A stretch of DNA of 64,000 nt from JBMNQI01 sp050944055. Lineage in GTDB: Bacteria; Bacillota; Clostridia; Oscillospirales; Oscillospiraceae. Each line of letters begins with the position of its first letter. Within the stretch, counting starts at the first letter, position 1. Below the pieces are notes generated by a model that was given only the letters and a program-made list of their open reading frames with translations, did no database searches and was not told the origin of the DNA. The stretch spans positions 1 through 64,000 of the forward strand of contig JBMNQI010000001.1 in assembly GCA_050944055.1 (NCBI GenBank), written 5' to 3'. A program made the position numbers and the translations under genes. This document shows positions 43,998 through 54,059 of this stretch, one piece after another.

Positions 43998-44025
43998 GAG
44001 GCGGGTAAAAGGCGCGTGAAAGACG

Positions 44026-44310
44026 GTGAACAGGATGACGCCTAAAAAAACGCCTATGCGTCAGTGTTCGGGCTGCCGCGAGATGCGCCCCAAAAAGGAG
44101 CTTATCAGGGTCGTGCGTTCGCCCGCGGGCGAGGTTTCGCTGGACTTTAAGGGGAAGAGCTCCGGGCGCGGCGCATACGTCTGCCCCAGGGCGGAATGTC
44201 TGAAAAAGGCCCGCAAATCAAAAGCGCTGGAGCGCTCGCTCAACACTCAGATTCCGCCGGAGGTTTACGACGCTCTGGAGGCGCAGATGGAGACGGGAAA
44301 TGAAGGATGA
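44026..44310 (+). CDS. rnpM: YlxR family RNA-binding protein (RNase P modulator RnpM)
   Basis: Small basic protein (94 residues) of the YlxR family, described as a modulator of RNase P in Bacillus. The CSGCREMRPKKELIRVVRSP segment and GRGAYVCPRAEC motif are the family signature. The start is uncertain: a GTG at 44026 gives the listed length and an ATG at 44035 is three codons later; neither has a strong ribosome binding site, and translation may be coupled to nusA. It overlaps the next gene by 11 nt. Confidence 0.93.
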   Translation: MNRMTPKKTPMRQCSGCREMRPKKELIRVVRSPAGEVSLDFKGKSSGRGAYVCPRAECLKKARKSKALERSLNTQIPPEVYDALEAQMETGNEG

Positions 44311-44704
44311 CGCGCTGTCGCTCATTGGCCTTATTAAGAAATCGGGTTTTCTTGAAGCGGGCGAGGAGAACTGCGGGGCGGCATGCAGGGCAGGAAAAGC
44401 AAGAGCGCTGCTGCTTGCCGGCGACGCCGCCGGAAATACGGCAAGGCGCGCCGAACACTTCGCCGGGGCAGGCAGGGTGAAGCTTATCGTAACTCCGTTT
44501 TCCAAAGACGAGTTGGGTACGATGGTCGGCTTGCCGGGCTGCGCTTTGATGGCAATATGCGATAGTGGTTTGGCCAGCCTTTTTCTGTCGAAGCTGGCTT
44601 TGAAGGACGAGAAATACAGGCAGGATGCCGAGGAGTTTAAAATAAAGGCAGAAAAGGCGGCGCAGCGGAAAAAAGAAATGAAGAAACATCGCACAGGACG
44701 GTAG
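44300..44704 (+). CDS. L7Ae/L30e-type ribosomal protein-like RNA-binding protein (YlxQ)
   Basis: 134-residue protein of the L7Ae/L30e/S12e/Gadd45 fold, equivalent to YlxQ in the same operon in Bacillus. Fold signs are the GLIKKSGFLEAGEENC start, ARALLLAGDAAGNT and VKLIVTPFSKDELGTMVG segments. The last 30 residues form a highly charged, lysine-rich tail. It probably binds kink-turn RNA. The exact role is unknown. Confidence 0.88.
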   Translation: MKDDALSLIGLIKKSGFLEAGEENCGAACRAGKARALLLAGDAAGNTARRAEHFAGAGRVKLIVTPFSKDELGTMVGLPGCALMAICDSGLASLFLSKLALKDEKYRQDAEEFKIKAEKAAQRKKEMKKHRTGR

Positions 44705-44778
44705 CAGCCGTCGAAAGGACCGGGAAGCGTGCCGCAGGGCCGTAAACCCGGAAAGAACGCGCAGCAGGAGGCTGGTTT

Positions 44779-47139
44779 ATGAGTATGCTTATAAAATACC
44801 GGGTACATGAGGTGGCCAAGGATTTTGGACTTGCCACTAAGGATATTACCAAAATACTGACTGAATACGCAACGGCTCCGAAGAATCATATGCAGATTCT
44901 TGAGGAGGCGGAGCTTGACCTGATTTTTGAGTACCTGACGCAGAAAAACCAGGTATCGGGAATCGATGTGATTTTTGCCGAAGGCGACAAAAGGGAAGCG
45001 GAAAAGACGCAGGCGCCTCCCGCGGCCGACACAAAGCCGAAGAAGGAGAGCGAAAAGCCGGCGCCCGAAAAACACGCCCACCAGCCGAAAGCCCAGGCCC
45101 AGCCGGCGGCCAAACCGGAAGCGCCCGCGCAGCCTAAGCCTCCTGTAGACCGCTCCGCCCGTACAAAGGTTGTTGACACCAGAAAGGCGACGGTGAACCT
45201 CGGCCGCTTTGACGAACGCATAGAAAGCCTTGTACCCGAGCGCGCGCAAAACCTTCAGCAGCGGAGCAAGGAGAAGTTCGGGAGCAGGAAATCAGCCCAG
45301 CGCGGCGGCCAGTCCTACGGCAATAAGCGCCGTCAGGAAGAGCGCGAAAAGATGAAAAAGCTTATGGAGGAGATTGCAAAGAAGCATCCTCTGAAAGTCA
45401 TGATACCGGACGAGATAAGCGTCGGCGAGCTTGCCTCTCGCCTTAAGAAGACGGGGGCCGAGGTGGTTAAGCAGCTGATGAAGATGGGCGTAATGGCTTC
45501 TCTTTCGGAGATAATCGACTATGATACCGCGGCGCTGGCAGCAATGGAGCTTGGCGCCAAGGTTGAGAAGGAAGTAGTCGTTACAATTGAGGAAAGGCTG
45601 ATTGACGACCGCGAGGATAAGGAAGAGGAGCTCGTACCGCGCGCGCCTGTCGTCGTCGTCATGGGCCACGTCGACCACGGCAAGACGTCTCTGCTCGACA
45701 GGATACGCAATTCTGACGTCGCCGCAGGCGAAGCCGGAGGCATCACACAGCATATAGGCGCATATAGGGTCAAGCTGGGCGACAACATGATTACCTTCCT
45801 CGACACGCCGGGACACGAGGCGTTCACCTCGATGAGGGCGCGCGGGGCTATGGTCACGGATATCGCGATCCTCGTGGTGGCGGCGGACGACGGCATTATG
45901 CCCCAAACGGTTGAGGCTATCAACCACGCCAAGGCCGCGGAGATACCGATCATAGTCGCCATCAATAAAATGGATAAGCCCGGAGCCAATCCGGAGCGTA
46001 TCAAGCAGCAGCTTACGGAGTATAACCTTGTGACCGAGGAATGGGGCGGCGATACGATTGTCGTTCCGGTATCCGCTGTGACGGGCCAGGGCATAGATAC
46101 CCTGCTCGAAATGGTCGTACTGACGGCCGAGATGCGCGAGCTGCGCGCAAACCCCAACCGCGCCGCGAGAGGCACGGTCATAGAGGCGCGTCTCGACAAG
46201 GGCCGCGGCCCTGTGGCAACCATGCTTGTCCAGAACGGGACGCTGCGAAAGGGCGACGTAATTATCGCGGGCACGGCTGTAGGCCGTGTGCGCGCCATGA
46301 CGGACGACAAGGGGAAGACGCTTGTCGAAGCCGGCCCGTCAACACCGGTTGAGGTAATAGGCATGGACGACGTACCTTCGGCAGGCGACATATTCAACGC
46401 CGTAGACGACGAGCGCATGGCCCGCACGCTGGTCGAGCAGCGCAAATTCGAGGAAAAAGAGGCCGCAAGCCGCGCTCCCATGAAAGGCGTTTCGCTCGAG
46501 GACCTTTTCGCTCATATTCAGGAGGGCAAGATAAAGGAACTCAACATCATCGTAAAGGCGGACGTGCAGGGCAGCGCCGAGGCTGTAAAATCCAGCTTGG
46601 AGAAGCTCTCAAACGACGAAGTCCGCGTGCGTGTCATACATTCCGGCGTCGGCGCCATAAGCGAATCCGATATAATGCTGGCCTCGACATCCGGAGCCAT
46701 AGTGGTGGGCTTTAACGTTCGCCCCGATACCGCCGCGCGCGATTCCGCCGCCCGAAGCGGCGTCGACGTGCGCCTGTACCGCATCATATACGACTGCATA
46801 AACGAGATGGAGGCCGCGATGAAGGGCATGCTCGCGCCCAAGTACCAGGAGGCCGTACTTGGCCACGCCGAGGTACGCAAGACGTATAAGGCCAGCGGCA
46901 TAGGCACTATCGCCGGCTGCTATGTGCAGGACGGCAAGATACAGCGCAACGCCCAGGTGCGCATAGTGCGCGACGGCGTCGTCATACACGAGGGGCAGCT
47001 CGCGTCCCTGCGCAGGTTCAAGGACGACGTTAGAGAGGTCGCCTCCGGCTACGAGTGCGGCATGAGCATCGAAAAGTACAACGACATAAAGGAAGGCGAC
47101 ATAATAGAAGCCTTCGTGATGCAGGAAATCGAGCAGTAG
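44779..47139 (+). CDS. infB: Translation initiation factor IF-2
   Basis: GTPase that places initiator tRNA on the ribosome (786 residues). N-terminal IF2 motif ([17 protein letters not shown]), a charged Pro/Ala/Lys-rich linker (about 75-190), the IF2_N module near 210, the G1 motif [10 protein letters not shown]3 DTPGHEAF and G4 NKMDKPG, then the C-terminal beta barrels and fMet-tRNA binding region ending [14 protein letters not shown] lies upstream of the ATG. Operon position confirms the call. Confidence 0.98.
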   Translation: MSMLIKYRVHEVAKDFGLATKDITKILTEYATAPKNHMQILEEAELDLIFEYLTQKNQVSGIDVIFAEGDKREAEKTQAPPAADTKPKKESEKPAPEKHAHQPKAQAQPAAKPEAPAQPKPPVDRSARTKVVDTRKATVNLGRFDERIESLVPERAQNLQQRSKEKFGSRKSAQRGGQSYGNKRRQEEREKMKKLMEEIAKKHPLKVMIPDEISVGELASRLKKTGAEVVKQLMKMGVMASLSEIIDYDTAALAAMELGAKVEKEVVVTIEERLIDDREDKEEELVPRAPVVVVMGHVDHGKTSLLDRIRNSDVAAGEAGGITQHIGAYRVKLGDNMITFLDTPGHEAFTSMRARGAMVTDIAILVVAADDGIMPQTVEAINHAKAAEIPIIVAINKMDKPGANPERIKQQLTEYNLVTEEWGGDTIVVPVSAVTGQGIDTLLEMVVLTAEMRELRANPNRAARGTVIEARLDKGRGPVATMLVQNGTLRKGDVIIAGTAVGRVRAMTDDKGKTLVEAGPSTPVEVIGMDDVPSAGDIFNAVDDERMARTLVEQRKFEEKEAASRAPMKGVSLEDLFAHIQEGKIKELNIIVKADVQGSAEAVKSSLEKLSNDEVRVRVIHSGVGAISESDIMLASTSGAIVVGFNVRPDTAARDSAARSGVDVRLYRIIYDCINEMEAAMKGMLAPKYQEAVLGHAEVRKTYKASGIGTIAGCYVQDGKIQRNAQVRIVRDGVVIHEGQLASLRRFKDDVREVASGYECGMSIEKYNDIKEGDIIEAFVMQEIEQ

Positions 47140-47205
47140 GAACAGCCCGCCGAAAGACGAGTATACATTAAACAGAGACTTCTGACTGCCGAAAGAGGTA
47201 TAGCA

Positions 47206-47574
47206 ATGCCAAAGAAGCGAATAGGCCGAATAAACGAAGAGATACAACGCGAGCTTTCAGCGCTTCTGCGCACGGTTAAAGACCCCCGTATAAGCAGGGG
47301 GCTGATAAGCATTACCGGAGTTAACACAACGGAAGACCTGCGATATGCCAGGGTCTATGTTTCGGCTTTAAACAAGGATGACGAAAAAGAGCTTATGAAG
47401 GGACTGCGCTCGGCCTCCGGATATTTGCGCCGGGAACTCGGCGCGCGCCTGCGGCTCAGGTATACTCCGGAGCTTGTTTTCTGCGCGGACGATTCTATAA
47501 GGCACGGGGCTCATATATCCGAAATACTCAAGACACTTGGAACCGGGGAGGCAGAAGAAGATGGATTACAGTGA
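47206..47574 (+). CDS. rbfA: Ribosome-binding factor A
   Basis: 16S rRNA processing and 30S maturation factor, 122 residues with the KH-like fold. Typical features are RIGRINEEIQRELSALLRTVKDPRI (in parts: INEEIQRELSALL), TGVNTTEDLRYARVYVS and LRLRYTPELVFCADDS, ending with DDSIRHGAHISEIL. The last 14 nt overlap the next gene. Confidence 0.96.
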   Translation: MPKKRIGRINEEIQRELSALLRTVKDPRISRGLISITGVNTTEDLRYARVYVSALNKDDEKELMKGLRSASGYLRRELGARLRLRYTPELVFCADDSIRHGAHISEILKTLGTGEAEEDGLQ

Positions 47575-48535
47575 AACCGCCCGGTGGCTCGGCGAGCGCG
47601 ATCATTTTCTGATAATCACGCATTTAAGGCCGGACGGGGATACGCTGGGCTCCGCCGCGGGACTCTGCCAGGGGCTCAGGGACAAGGGGAAAACGGCTTA
47701 TATCCTGCCCAATCCCGAGGCCACGGAGAGATATTTGGAATATGTGAAGCCCTATTACGCGCCGGAGGGCTTTGAGCCCGAAACGGTCATTACGGTCGAC
47801 ACGGCGGGGAGGAACCTCTTTCCGCTCAATATTGGCGATTACGGCGACCGTGTGGAGCTGGCTATAGACCACCATGCCTCCCACGCGCCTTACGCTCCGA
47901 ATACCTGTGTTTACGGGAAGCACGCCGCCTGCGGAGAGATCATATACCTGATACTTTGCGAAATGGACGTCAAAATGACCGAGCGCATAGCGACCGCGCT
48001 CTATATAGCGATTGTAACGGACACAGGCTGTTTCCGGTACAGCAACACAAATTCCACGACGCTCAGAATCTGCGCGGACCTTATGGAATACGACGTGCCG
48101 GCCTCTTATTTAAACAAGAAGTTTTTCCGCACTAAATCACGGGCGCGAATTATGATAGAAAGCATGATGCTCGCAAATATGCAGCTTTTCGACTCCGGCA
48201 CGATAGGCATAGTCACGCTCACGAACGAGATGATGAAAAAGGCCGACGCGACGGAGGACGATACGGACGATATTGCCTCGCTTGTCGGCCAGGTAGAGGG
48301 AGTGCGCGCGAGCGTGACCATACGCGAGCTCGAGGACGGAACCTGCAAGATCTCGCTGCGAACCGGGCCGGACCTCAACGCCTCTGACGTATGCGCGCAG
48401 CTCGGAGGCGGGGGCCACAAGGCGGCGGCGGGCTGCACGCTGGATGCGGGCGTGGAGGAATCTAAACGCCTCATACTGGACGCCATACAGAAGATCCGGC
48501 AAAAGAGCAGGGTCGTTGAGGAACCGGTATATTGA
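47561..48535 (+). CDS. nrnA: Bifunctional oligoribonuclease / PAP phosphatase (DHH family)
   Basis: DHH/DHHA1 phosphoesterase of 324 residues that degrades very short RNAs and 3'-phosphoadenosine phosphate. Metal-site motifs HLRPDGDTLGSA, TVDTAG, IDHHASH and TDTGCFRYSN, and the DHHA1 nucleotide motif GGGGHKAAAG. The start is the ATG at 47561 with GGGGAGG upstream, overlapping rbfA. It is translationally linked to truB. Confidence 0.94.
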   Translation: MDYSETARWLGERDHFLIITHLRPDGDTLGSAAGLCQGLRDKGKTAYILPNPEATERYLEYVKPYYAPEGFEPETVITVDTAGRNLFPLNIGDYGDRVELAIDHHASHAPYAPNTCVYGKHAACGEIIYLILCEMDVKMTERIATALYIAIVTDTGCFRYSNTNSTTLRICADLMEYDVPASYLNKKFFRTKSRARIMIESMMLANMQLFDSGTIGIVTLTNEMMKKADATEDDTDDIASLVGQVEGVRASVTIRELEDGTCKISLRTGPDLNASDVCAQLGGGGHKAAAGCTLDAGVEESKRLILDAIQKIRQKSRVVEEPVY

Positions 48536-49413
48536 AAAGCGGCGTCATTATTCTGGACAAGCCCAAGGGCTGGACATCGCACGACGCGGTCGCAAAACTG
48601 CGCCGCCTGCTGGGTGAACGCCGCGTTGGGCACGGCGGCACGCTCGACCCCCTGGCTACCGGCGTGCTGCCTGTATTTATAGGGCGGGCGACGCGCGCCG
48701 CCGATTACATCACCTTTGCAGACAAGGAATATGTTGCGAAAATGCGGCTTGGCATAATTACGGATACGCAGGATATAACGGGGAAAGTCCTCTCCGTTTG
48801 CGACGATAAGCCGTCCTTAGAGGCTATAAAATCGGTACTTAAAGAATTTACGGGTGAAATTCTCCAGGTGCCTCCGATGTATTCGGCCATAAAAAAAGGC
48901 GGGGAAAAGCTATATGAGCTGGCCCGAAAGGGGATCGAGGTCCCGAGGGAAGGCCGTCCCGTAAAAATATACAGGCTCGAGCTTACAGGTTGCGACGGCG
49001 ACGAGTATGAGCTGCATATTTGCTGTTCCAAAGGCACCTATGTGCGCACGCTATGCGACGATATCGGCCGAAGGCTCGGCTGCGGCGCCTGCATGACCGC
49101 GCTCAGGCGCACGAGGAACGGCCCTTTTACTTTGGAGCAGGCGGTCACGATAAGCGAAGTGTCGGAATGGGCCGAGAAAGGTAGAGCAGAACCCGATTTT
49201 ATAAAGAGCATTGACTGCCTTTGGCCGGAGCTGCCCAAAACTCTCGGAGACGAGCGGAAAATACGCAACGGCGCAGCCTACCGCGTCAGCCTCCCCGACG
49301 GGCGGTACCGCGTCTATGGGGAAAACGGCGATTTCCTTATGCTGGGGGAGGTAAGGCAAGGCATGATGAAAACTATCAAAAGCTTTTTCGAGGTGGACAA
49401 TGACGGGAAGTAA
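48532..49413 (+). CDS. truB: tRNA pseudouridine(55) synthase
   Basis: Makes pseudouridine 55 in the T-loop of tRNA (293 residues). N-terminal GVIILDKPKGWTSHDAV, catalytic Asp in GGTLDPLATGVLPV, and KGTYVRTLCDDIG are all typical. The start is a TTG at 48532 that overlaps the nrnA stop codon; no ATG lies nearby. The C-terminal PUA-like region is short. The stop overlaps ribF. Confidence 0.96.
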   Translation: MKSGVIILDKPKGWTSHDAVAKLRRLLGERRVGHGGTLDPLATGVLPVFIGRATRAADYITFADKEYVAKMRLGIITDTQDITGKVLSVCDDKPSLEAIKSVLKEFTGEILQVPPMYSAIKKGGEKLYELARKGIEVPREGRPVKIYRLELTGCDGDEYELHICCSKGTYVRTLCDDIGRRLGCGACMTALRRTRNGPFTLEQAVTISEVSEWAEKGRAEPDFIKSIDCLWPELPKTLGDERKIRNGAAYRVSLPDGRYRVYGENGDFLMLGEVRQGMMKTIKSFFEVDNDGK

Positions 49414-50296
49414 AAAAGTGCTGGCCCTGGGTTTTTTTGATGGACTGCACCTGGGCCACGCCGCCCTTCTTAAACGCACAAACGAGGTTGCAAAGGAGCT
49501 CGGGGCCACACCCGCCATACTTACCTTCGATAAGCATCCCGGCGACCTCATATTCGGATACACAATACCGCTTATTAACTCTAAGTCGGACAGGGCGTAT
49601 CTCGCGGAAAAGTATTTCGGCATACGCGACATCATATTTATGAGGTTCGACGAAAAGTTTATGCATACTCCCTGGGAGGCCTTCATATATAACACGCTGC
49701 AAAAGGACAACGGCGCCGTCCATGTGGTCTGCGGTCACGATTTTCATTTCGGGTATAAGGGAGAGGGAAATCCGCAGCGCCTGAAAAGAAAATGCGCCGA
49801 GCTGGGTATAGGCTGCGACGTTATAACTAAGGTCGAGTACGACGGCATAACCATAAGCTCAACCTACATCAGGAAGCTGATAGCCCAAGGCGAGATAGAG
49901 CGCGCAAACGCGTTTCTCGGCCACCCGCACACGCTTTCAGCCCGGGTCGTCCGCGGCTTCCGCCTCGGGCGTTCCATAGGCTTCCCCACCGTAAATATGC
50001 GCTTTGAGGACGGGGTGCTGACGCCTTTCCACGGCGTCTACGCGACAAAAGTGCATCTGCCGGGCGGGGAGGTGCGCATGGGAGTCACAAACGTCGGCAC
50101 AAGGCCGACCGTAAGCGACGGTATGCAGGTATCGGTAGAGACGAACATACTGGATTTTGACGGCGACCTGTACGGGGCGACGCTCCGCGTCGATTTTTAT
50201 AAGCTTCTCCGGCCCGAGATAAAGTTTTCTGATATCGGCTCCCTGAGCGGCCAGATAGCGAGGGACAGTGCGGCGGTCCGGGATTATTTCGGCTGA
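49400..50296 (+). CDS. ribF: Bifunctional riboflavin kinase / FAD synthetase
   Basis: Converts riboflavin to FMN and FAD (298 residues). The N-terminal nucleotidyltransferase domain has LGFFDGLHLGHAALL and SSTYIRKLIAQGEI, and the C-terminal kinase domain has GRSIGFPTVNM and GVTNVGTRPTV. It is the last gene of the nusA-infB operon, its common place in Firmicutes. Its FMN product is the ligand of the riboswitch controlling ribU in this same window. Confidence 0.96.
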   Translation: MTGSKKVLALGFFDGLHLGHAALLKRTNEVAKELGATPAILTFDKHPGDLIFGYTIPLINSKSDRAYLAEKYFGIRDIIFMRFDEKFMHTPWEAFIYNTLQKDNGAVHVVCGHDFHFGYKGEGNPQRLKRKCAELGIGCDVITKVEYDGITISSTYIRKLIAQGEIERANAFLGHPHTLSARVVRGFRLGRSIGFPTVNMRFEDGVLTPFHGVYATKVHLPGGEVRMGVTNVGTRPTVSDGMQVSVETNILDFDGDLYGATLRVDFYKLLRPEIKFSDIGSLSGQIARDSAAVRDYFG

Positions 50297-50350
50297 TATC
50301 GGAATAGACAAACGTAAAGCACCGTGATAAAATACTAAAAAACTCAGGCG

Positions 50351-51085
50351 GTGGAACACTTGAGGACCGACGTTTTAGGCGTGGGCTTTGACCCTGTTAC
50401 AATGAATATGGCCGTTGAAAAAGGGATAAGCCTGTGCCAGAGCGGCAAAGCCGCCTATGTGGTGACGCCTAACCCGGAGATTGTCTGGGAGTCGCGCAAA
50501 AACGCGCAGCTCCGGGACGTTCTTAACTCGGCTGATTTAGTGCTTGCCGACGGGGTGGGAATAACGTTTGCAGCCGGCATATTGAAAACGCCTCTGCCTG
50601 AAAAGGTCGCCGGAATAGACTTCGCGGAGAATCTTATATCGCGCATGGAAGCTCTCGGCCTTAGGCTCTACCTTTTCGGCGGGCGTCCGGGCATAGCTGA
50701 AAAAGCGGCCTATAATCTTAGAGCCAAATACCCGAAGCTTATTATATGCGGCACGCACGACGGGTACTTTGAGGACAGCGCGCCCATAGTCTCGGATATA
50801 AACGCCTCGGGAGCCGACGCTGTTTTTGTCTGCCTCGGCGCCCCTAAGCAGGAATTATGGATCGCCGAACACCGCTGTGAACTCAACGTTCACCTGCTCG
50901 CGGGTCTGGGCGGCAGTCTTGACGTTTTTGCCGGTGAAGTAAAAAGAGCCCCGGAAAAATGGCGGAAAATGAAGCTGGAATGGCTTTACCGATTAATGAA
51001 GCAACCGAGAAGGATTAAGCGCATGGCAAAGCTCCCGCTGTATGCTTTCGCGGTTATCGGGAGGAGATTTGGATGCCGCTTATAG
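50351..51085 (+). CDS. tagA: WecB/TagA/CpsF family glycosyltransferase
   Basis: Membrane-associated glycosyltransferase (244 residues) of the family that adds N-acetylmannosamine to lipid-linked GlcNAc in wall teichoic acid or related polymers. Motifs: VTPNPEIVWESRKN, LADGVGITFAAGIL, FGGRPGIAEKAA, VCLGAPKQELWI and GLGGSLDVFAGEVKRAPEKW (in parts). The start is either the GTG at 50351 or the TTG at 50360; the GGTGG before the TTG makes the latter plausible. No other teichoic acid genes are nearby. It overlaps tmk by 13 nt. Confidence 0.9.
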   Translation: MEHLRTDVLGVGFDPVTMNMAVEKGISLCQSGKAAYVVTPNPEIVWESRKNAQLRDVLNSADLVLADGVGITFAAGILKTPLPEKVAGIDFAENLISRMEALGLRLYLFGGRPGIAEKAAYNLRAKYPKLIICGTHDGYFEDSAPIVSDINASGADAVFVCLGAPKQELWIAEHRCELNVHLLAGLGGSLDVFAGEVKRAPEKWRKMKLEWLYRLMKQPRRIKRMAKLPLYAFAVIGRRFGCRL

Positions 51086-51747
51086 TTTTGGAAGGTATAG
51101 ACGGTGCGGGCAAGTCCACGCAGTTTGAGCTGCTGACTCAGCGCCTGAGCCGCGAGGGCTGCGATTTTCAGAAAATTGTCTTCCCGCAGTACTCGGAGCC
51201 GTCCTCGGCGCTTATACGCATGTATCTCGGCGGGGAATTCGGCGGCGGGCCTGACGCCGTCAACGCCTACGCCGCGTCAGCGTTTTTCGCCGTCGACCGT
51301 GTCGCGTCATATATAAAGGTTTGGGGCGAATACTACAGATCGGGCGGCCTTTTGGTTGCGGACAGGTATACCACCTCAAACGCCATACACCAGGGCGCGA
51401 AGCTGCCCGATAGCGAAAAGAGCGGCTTTTTCCGCTGGCTGTTCGACTTTGAGTATAATCTGCTCGGGCTGCCGAAGCCGGAGCTTGTACTATATCTTGA
51501 TATGCCCGCCGAGCTGAGCGTAAAACTGCTCAGGACGCGGGGCGGCGAGCGCGATATACACGAGCTTGACGAGGAATACCTCATTTCCTGCCGCAAGACT
51601 GCCCTGCGGGCCGCCCGGGAGGACGGGTGGAAGGTGATTTCGTGCGCGCCGGGCGGCATACTGCGTTCGGTCGACGAGATACACGAGGAGATATTCGGCG
51701 AGGTCGCCGCGGCAGCGCGGGCAGGCCGCGATAAAAGCCGTTTTTAG
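51073..51747 (+). CDS. tmk: Thymidylate kinase
   Basis: Phosphorylates dTMP to dTDP (224 residues). P-loop LEGIDGAGKSTQF at residues 5-17, the DRY motif in LVADRYTTSNAIHQGAK, and a LID-like region with RGGERDIHELDEEYL. The start lies within the tagA-like gene, so the two are coupled. The next gene has its own ribosome binding site. Confidence 0.93.
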   Translation: MPLIVLEGIDGAGKSTQFELLTQRLSREGCDFQKIVFPQYSEPSSALIRMYLGGEFGGGPDAVNAYAASAFFAVDRVASYIKVWGEYYRSGGLLVADRYTTSNAIHQGAKLPDSEKSGFFRWLFDFEYNLLGLPKPELVLYLDMPAELSVKLLRTRGGERDIHELDEEYLISCRKTALRAAREDGWKVISCAPGGILRSVDEIHEEIFGEVAAAARAGRDKSRF

Positions 51748-51803
51748 CGTATTATTCGAAACATTTTTAATAAAAAGTCTGCATGACGCGAAAGGAGGCC
51801 AGT

Positions 51804-52346
51804 ATGATTTATTTACTGTTGGGAAAAGGATTTGAGGAGATGGAGGCCGTCGCTTCAATCGACATTCTCCGCCGCGCGGATATTGACGTTAAGACCGCGG
51901 GTATAGGCGGAAGGCAGGTAGCAGGCGCCCACGGAATTACCATAACGGCCGACATAACCGTGGAAGAGGCGGGAGAGGCCGAATTGGTCATACTTCCGGG
52001 AGGAATGGGCGGCGTCCAGAGCATCCTGGAAAGTTCTGCGGCAATGGAGCTTATCAAGAAAACCTATGAAAAAGGCGGTTCTTTGGCCGCGGTTTGCGCG
52101 GCGCCCATGATTCTTGGAAAGCTCGGCTTCCTGAAAGGGAAAAAAGCCGTTATCTACCCCGGCATGGAAAAAGAGATAGACGGCGCCGATGTCCAAAATG
52201 GAGCCAAGGCGGTCGTCGATGGCCGCGTCATAACCGGCCAGGCGCCGGGAGCTGCTATAGACTTTGCCCTGGAGCTTGTTTCCTATCTGAAGGGAGAGGC
52301 ATCCAGGGAAAAAGTGCGTTCAGTGCTGCATTACGGGCAGGAATAG
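51804..52346 (+). CDS. DJ-1/PfpI family protein
   Basis: 180-residue flavodoxin-like protein of the DJ-1/ThiJ/PfpI superfamily. The conserved Glu is in GFEEMEAV and the reactive Cys lies in the nucleophile elbow AAVCAAPMIL, as in DJ-1 and YajL. Proposed roles in the family include deglycase, chaperone or stress functions, none shown here. Start at the ATG at 51804 with AAAGGAGG upstream. Confidence 0.92.
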   Translation: MIYLLLGKGFEEMEAVASIDILRRADIDVKTAGIGGRQVAGAHGITITADITVEEAGEAELVILPGGMGGVQSILESSAAMELIKKTYEKGGSLAAVCAAPMILGKLGFLKGKKAVIYPGMEKEIDGADVQNGAKAVVDGRVITGQAPGAAIDFALELVSYLKGEASREKVRSVLHYGQE

Positions 52347-52487
52347 GTATTGACTGCCATTATAGGGAGAGAGCTGCCCTGTGTATAGGGCAGCCCCGGT
52401 CCTGCTGGCAAAATCGAGGATTTAAGCTTGCGCCTGCTAACGGCGCAGGCCTGCTATGGACGGATTCGGACAGTGCGTAAGTAAGAT

Positions 52488-52601
52488 TTAGCAGCGGTTT
52501 CCGGTGCCCGCGAAACCATTTCCGCAGCAGCAGCACAGGAGCAGTATGATAAGTATTATGCACAAGCACCCGTTTCCGTCGAAGAAATCACTATTAAACA
52601 T
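52488..52601 (-). CDS. Tiny Cys-rich membrane protein
   Basis: A 37-residue ORF with AGGTG 6 nt before its ATG. It has an acidic start (MFNSDFFDGNG), a hydrophobic core IILIILLLCCCC with four Cys in a row at residues 23-26, and a Gly/Asn-rich end GNGFAGTGNRC. Similar short Cys-rich proteins of this layout are common in sporulating Clostridia, but no function is known. It is on the strand opposite to its neighbours. Too short for standard gene callers. Confidence 0.6.
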   Translation of the reverse strand: MFNSDFFDGNGCLCIILIILLLCCCCGNGFAGTGNRC

Positions 52602-52679
52602 TTTTTCACCTCGCTATACTTTTCTGAGCCATTCTATGCAGGTTCCATCCGCCCTGTTACGATGAAAGGATTATTGATT

Positions 52680-54035
52680 ATGTCCCCAAGTTTTGACGAC
52701 CGCGATTTTGATATCAACCGGCCCGCCGACGATCTTGACCTTGACGAATTCAGGCGTTTGGCCGAGTCTAATGAGCCAGTCGAAAAAAGTGAGGCGGAGA
52801 ATTTCGACTTTACGCGGCTGACGCAAAAGAAGCCCGCCGTGGAAAATGCAAGTGAACGGAGGCAGACTGTGCCCAGGCCTGTTAAAAAGCCTGAGGGCAG
52901 TAAGAAGGAAGTAAGCCGGCCCGCGAAAATGCCTAAGCCCCGGGAAGATAAAAAACCGGAGCGGGACATAAGGACCGAAAAGACTGTCGAACTGGGTTCC
53001 CGCAGGCGCACGGGCTGCCTCGGCGCGCTTTTGTTTTTTGCTTTCATTGTAGGGATTTCGACTTTGCTGGCAGTGGTCGGCTGGATGGCGGCGACGGACG
53101 TGCTGGCGCTTGGCAAGGACTACGAGACGGCCGTTATTGAGATAGAGGAGACGGACGGGCTGCCCGACGTGGCCCGGAAGCTTTCAGAGAAGGGTATAAT
53201 CGAATATCCGTGGCTTTTCCGCCTTTTCGGCAGAATCGCCGACGCCGAGGAGAAAATCCAACCGGGCTCCTTCGAGCTCAACACAACTATGGACTACCGC
53301 GCGATAATAACTTCCATGGGGTCTCATTCCCCGACACGGCTTACGGTCAAGATAACCATCCCCGAAGGCTTTACGCTCAAGGAGACGCTTAAAAAGCTTG
53401 CCGACAACGGCGTTGCCTCTTACGACAAGCTGCTGGACACCGCGGCGAATTACGATTTTGAATACAGCTTCCTCAGCGAGCTGCCGCTGGGCGACGAAAA
53501 CAGGCTCGAGGGCTATTTGTTCCCGGACACCTATGAATTCTATATAGAAGAGAATACGGTTACGGCGATAAACAAGCTGCTTTCCAACTTCAATTCAAAA
53601 TTCGGCACGGAAATGAGGGAGCGCGCCGAGGAGATGGGATATTCGATACACGATATCGTTACTATCGCCTCGCTTATTGAGGAGGAGGCCGCAAACGACT
53701 CGGAGCGCGCTACCGTCGCTTCCGTCATATATAACCGTTTGAGCAGCGATTCCTTCCCCTACCTGCAGATCGACGCGACAGTGCAGTATGCCCTGCCTGA
53801 GCGCAAGGAGGAGCTGAGCCTCGACGACCTCCAGATAGACAGCCCCTATAACACCTATAAATACCCCGGCCTGCCGGCAGGCCCGATAGCAAATCCGGGT
53901 TGGGCGTCTCTCAACGCCGCGCTTTACCCGGCATCTACAGATTACTATTTCTACGCCCTTGGAGCGGACGGGACGCACCATTTCTCAAGGACGAAGGACG
54001 AGCACGACGCGTTCGTCGCACAGATGAACGGCTAA
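52680..54035 (+). CDS. mltG: Endolytic transglycosylase MltG
   Basis: Membrane-bound YceG-like murein transglycosylase (451 residues) that cuts nascent glycan strands. It has a long charged cytoplasmic N-terminal region (about 1-100), one membrane segment (LGALLFFAFIVGISTLLAVV), a LysM-like region with ITIPEGFTLKETLKKLADNG (in parts) and the catalytic domain with GYLFPDTYEF, ASLIEEEAANDSER (catalytic Glu), IDATVQYALPE and LPAGPIANPGWASLNAAL (in parts). I favour the ATG at 52680, which has AAAGGA 9 nt upstream, over the ATG at 52662. Confidence 0.93.
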   Translation: MSPSFDDRDFDINRPADDLDLDEFRRLAESNEPVEKSEAENFDFTRLTQKKPAVENASERRQTVPRPVKKPEGSKKEVSRPAKMPKPREDKKPERDIRTEKTVELGSRRRTGCLGALLFFAFIVGISTLLAVVGWMAATDVLALGKDYETAVIEIEETDGLPDVARKLSEKGIIEYPWLFRLFGRIADAEEKIQPGSFELNTTMDYRAIITSMGSHSPTRLTVKITIPEGFTLKETLKKLADNGVASYDKLLDTAANYDFEYSFLSELPLGDENRLEGYLFPDTYEFYIEENTVTAINKLLSNFNSKFGTEMRERAEEMGYSIHDIVTIASLIEEEAANDSERATVASVIYNRLSSDSFPYLQIDATVQYALPERKEELSLDDLQIDSPYNTYKYPGLPAGPIANPGWASLNAALYPASTDYYFYALGADGTHHFSRTKDEHDAFVAQMNG

Positions 54036-54059
54036 TCTATACAATGGGAGCATAATCGC

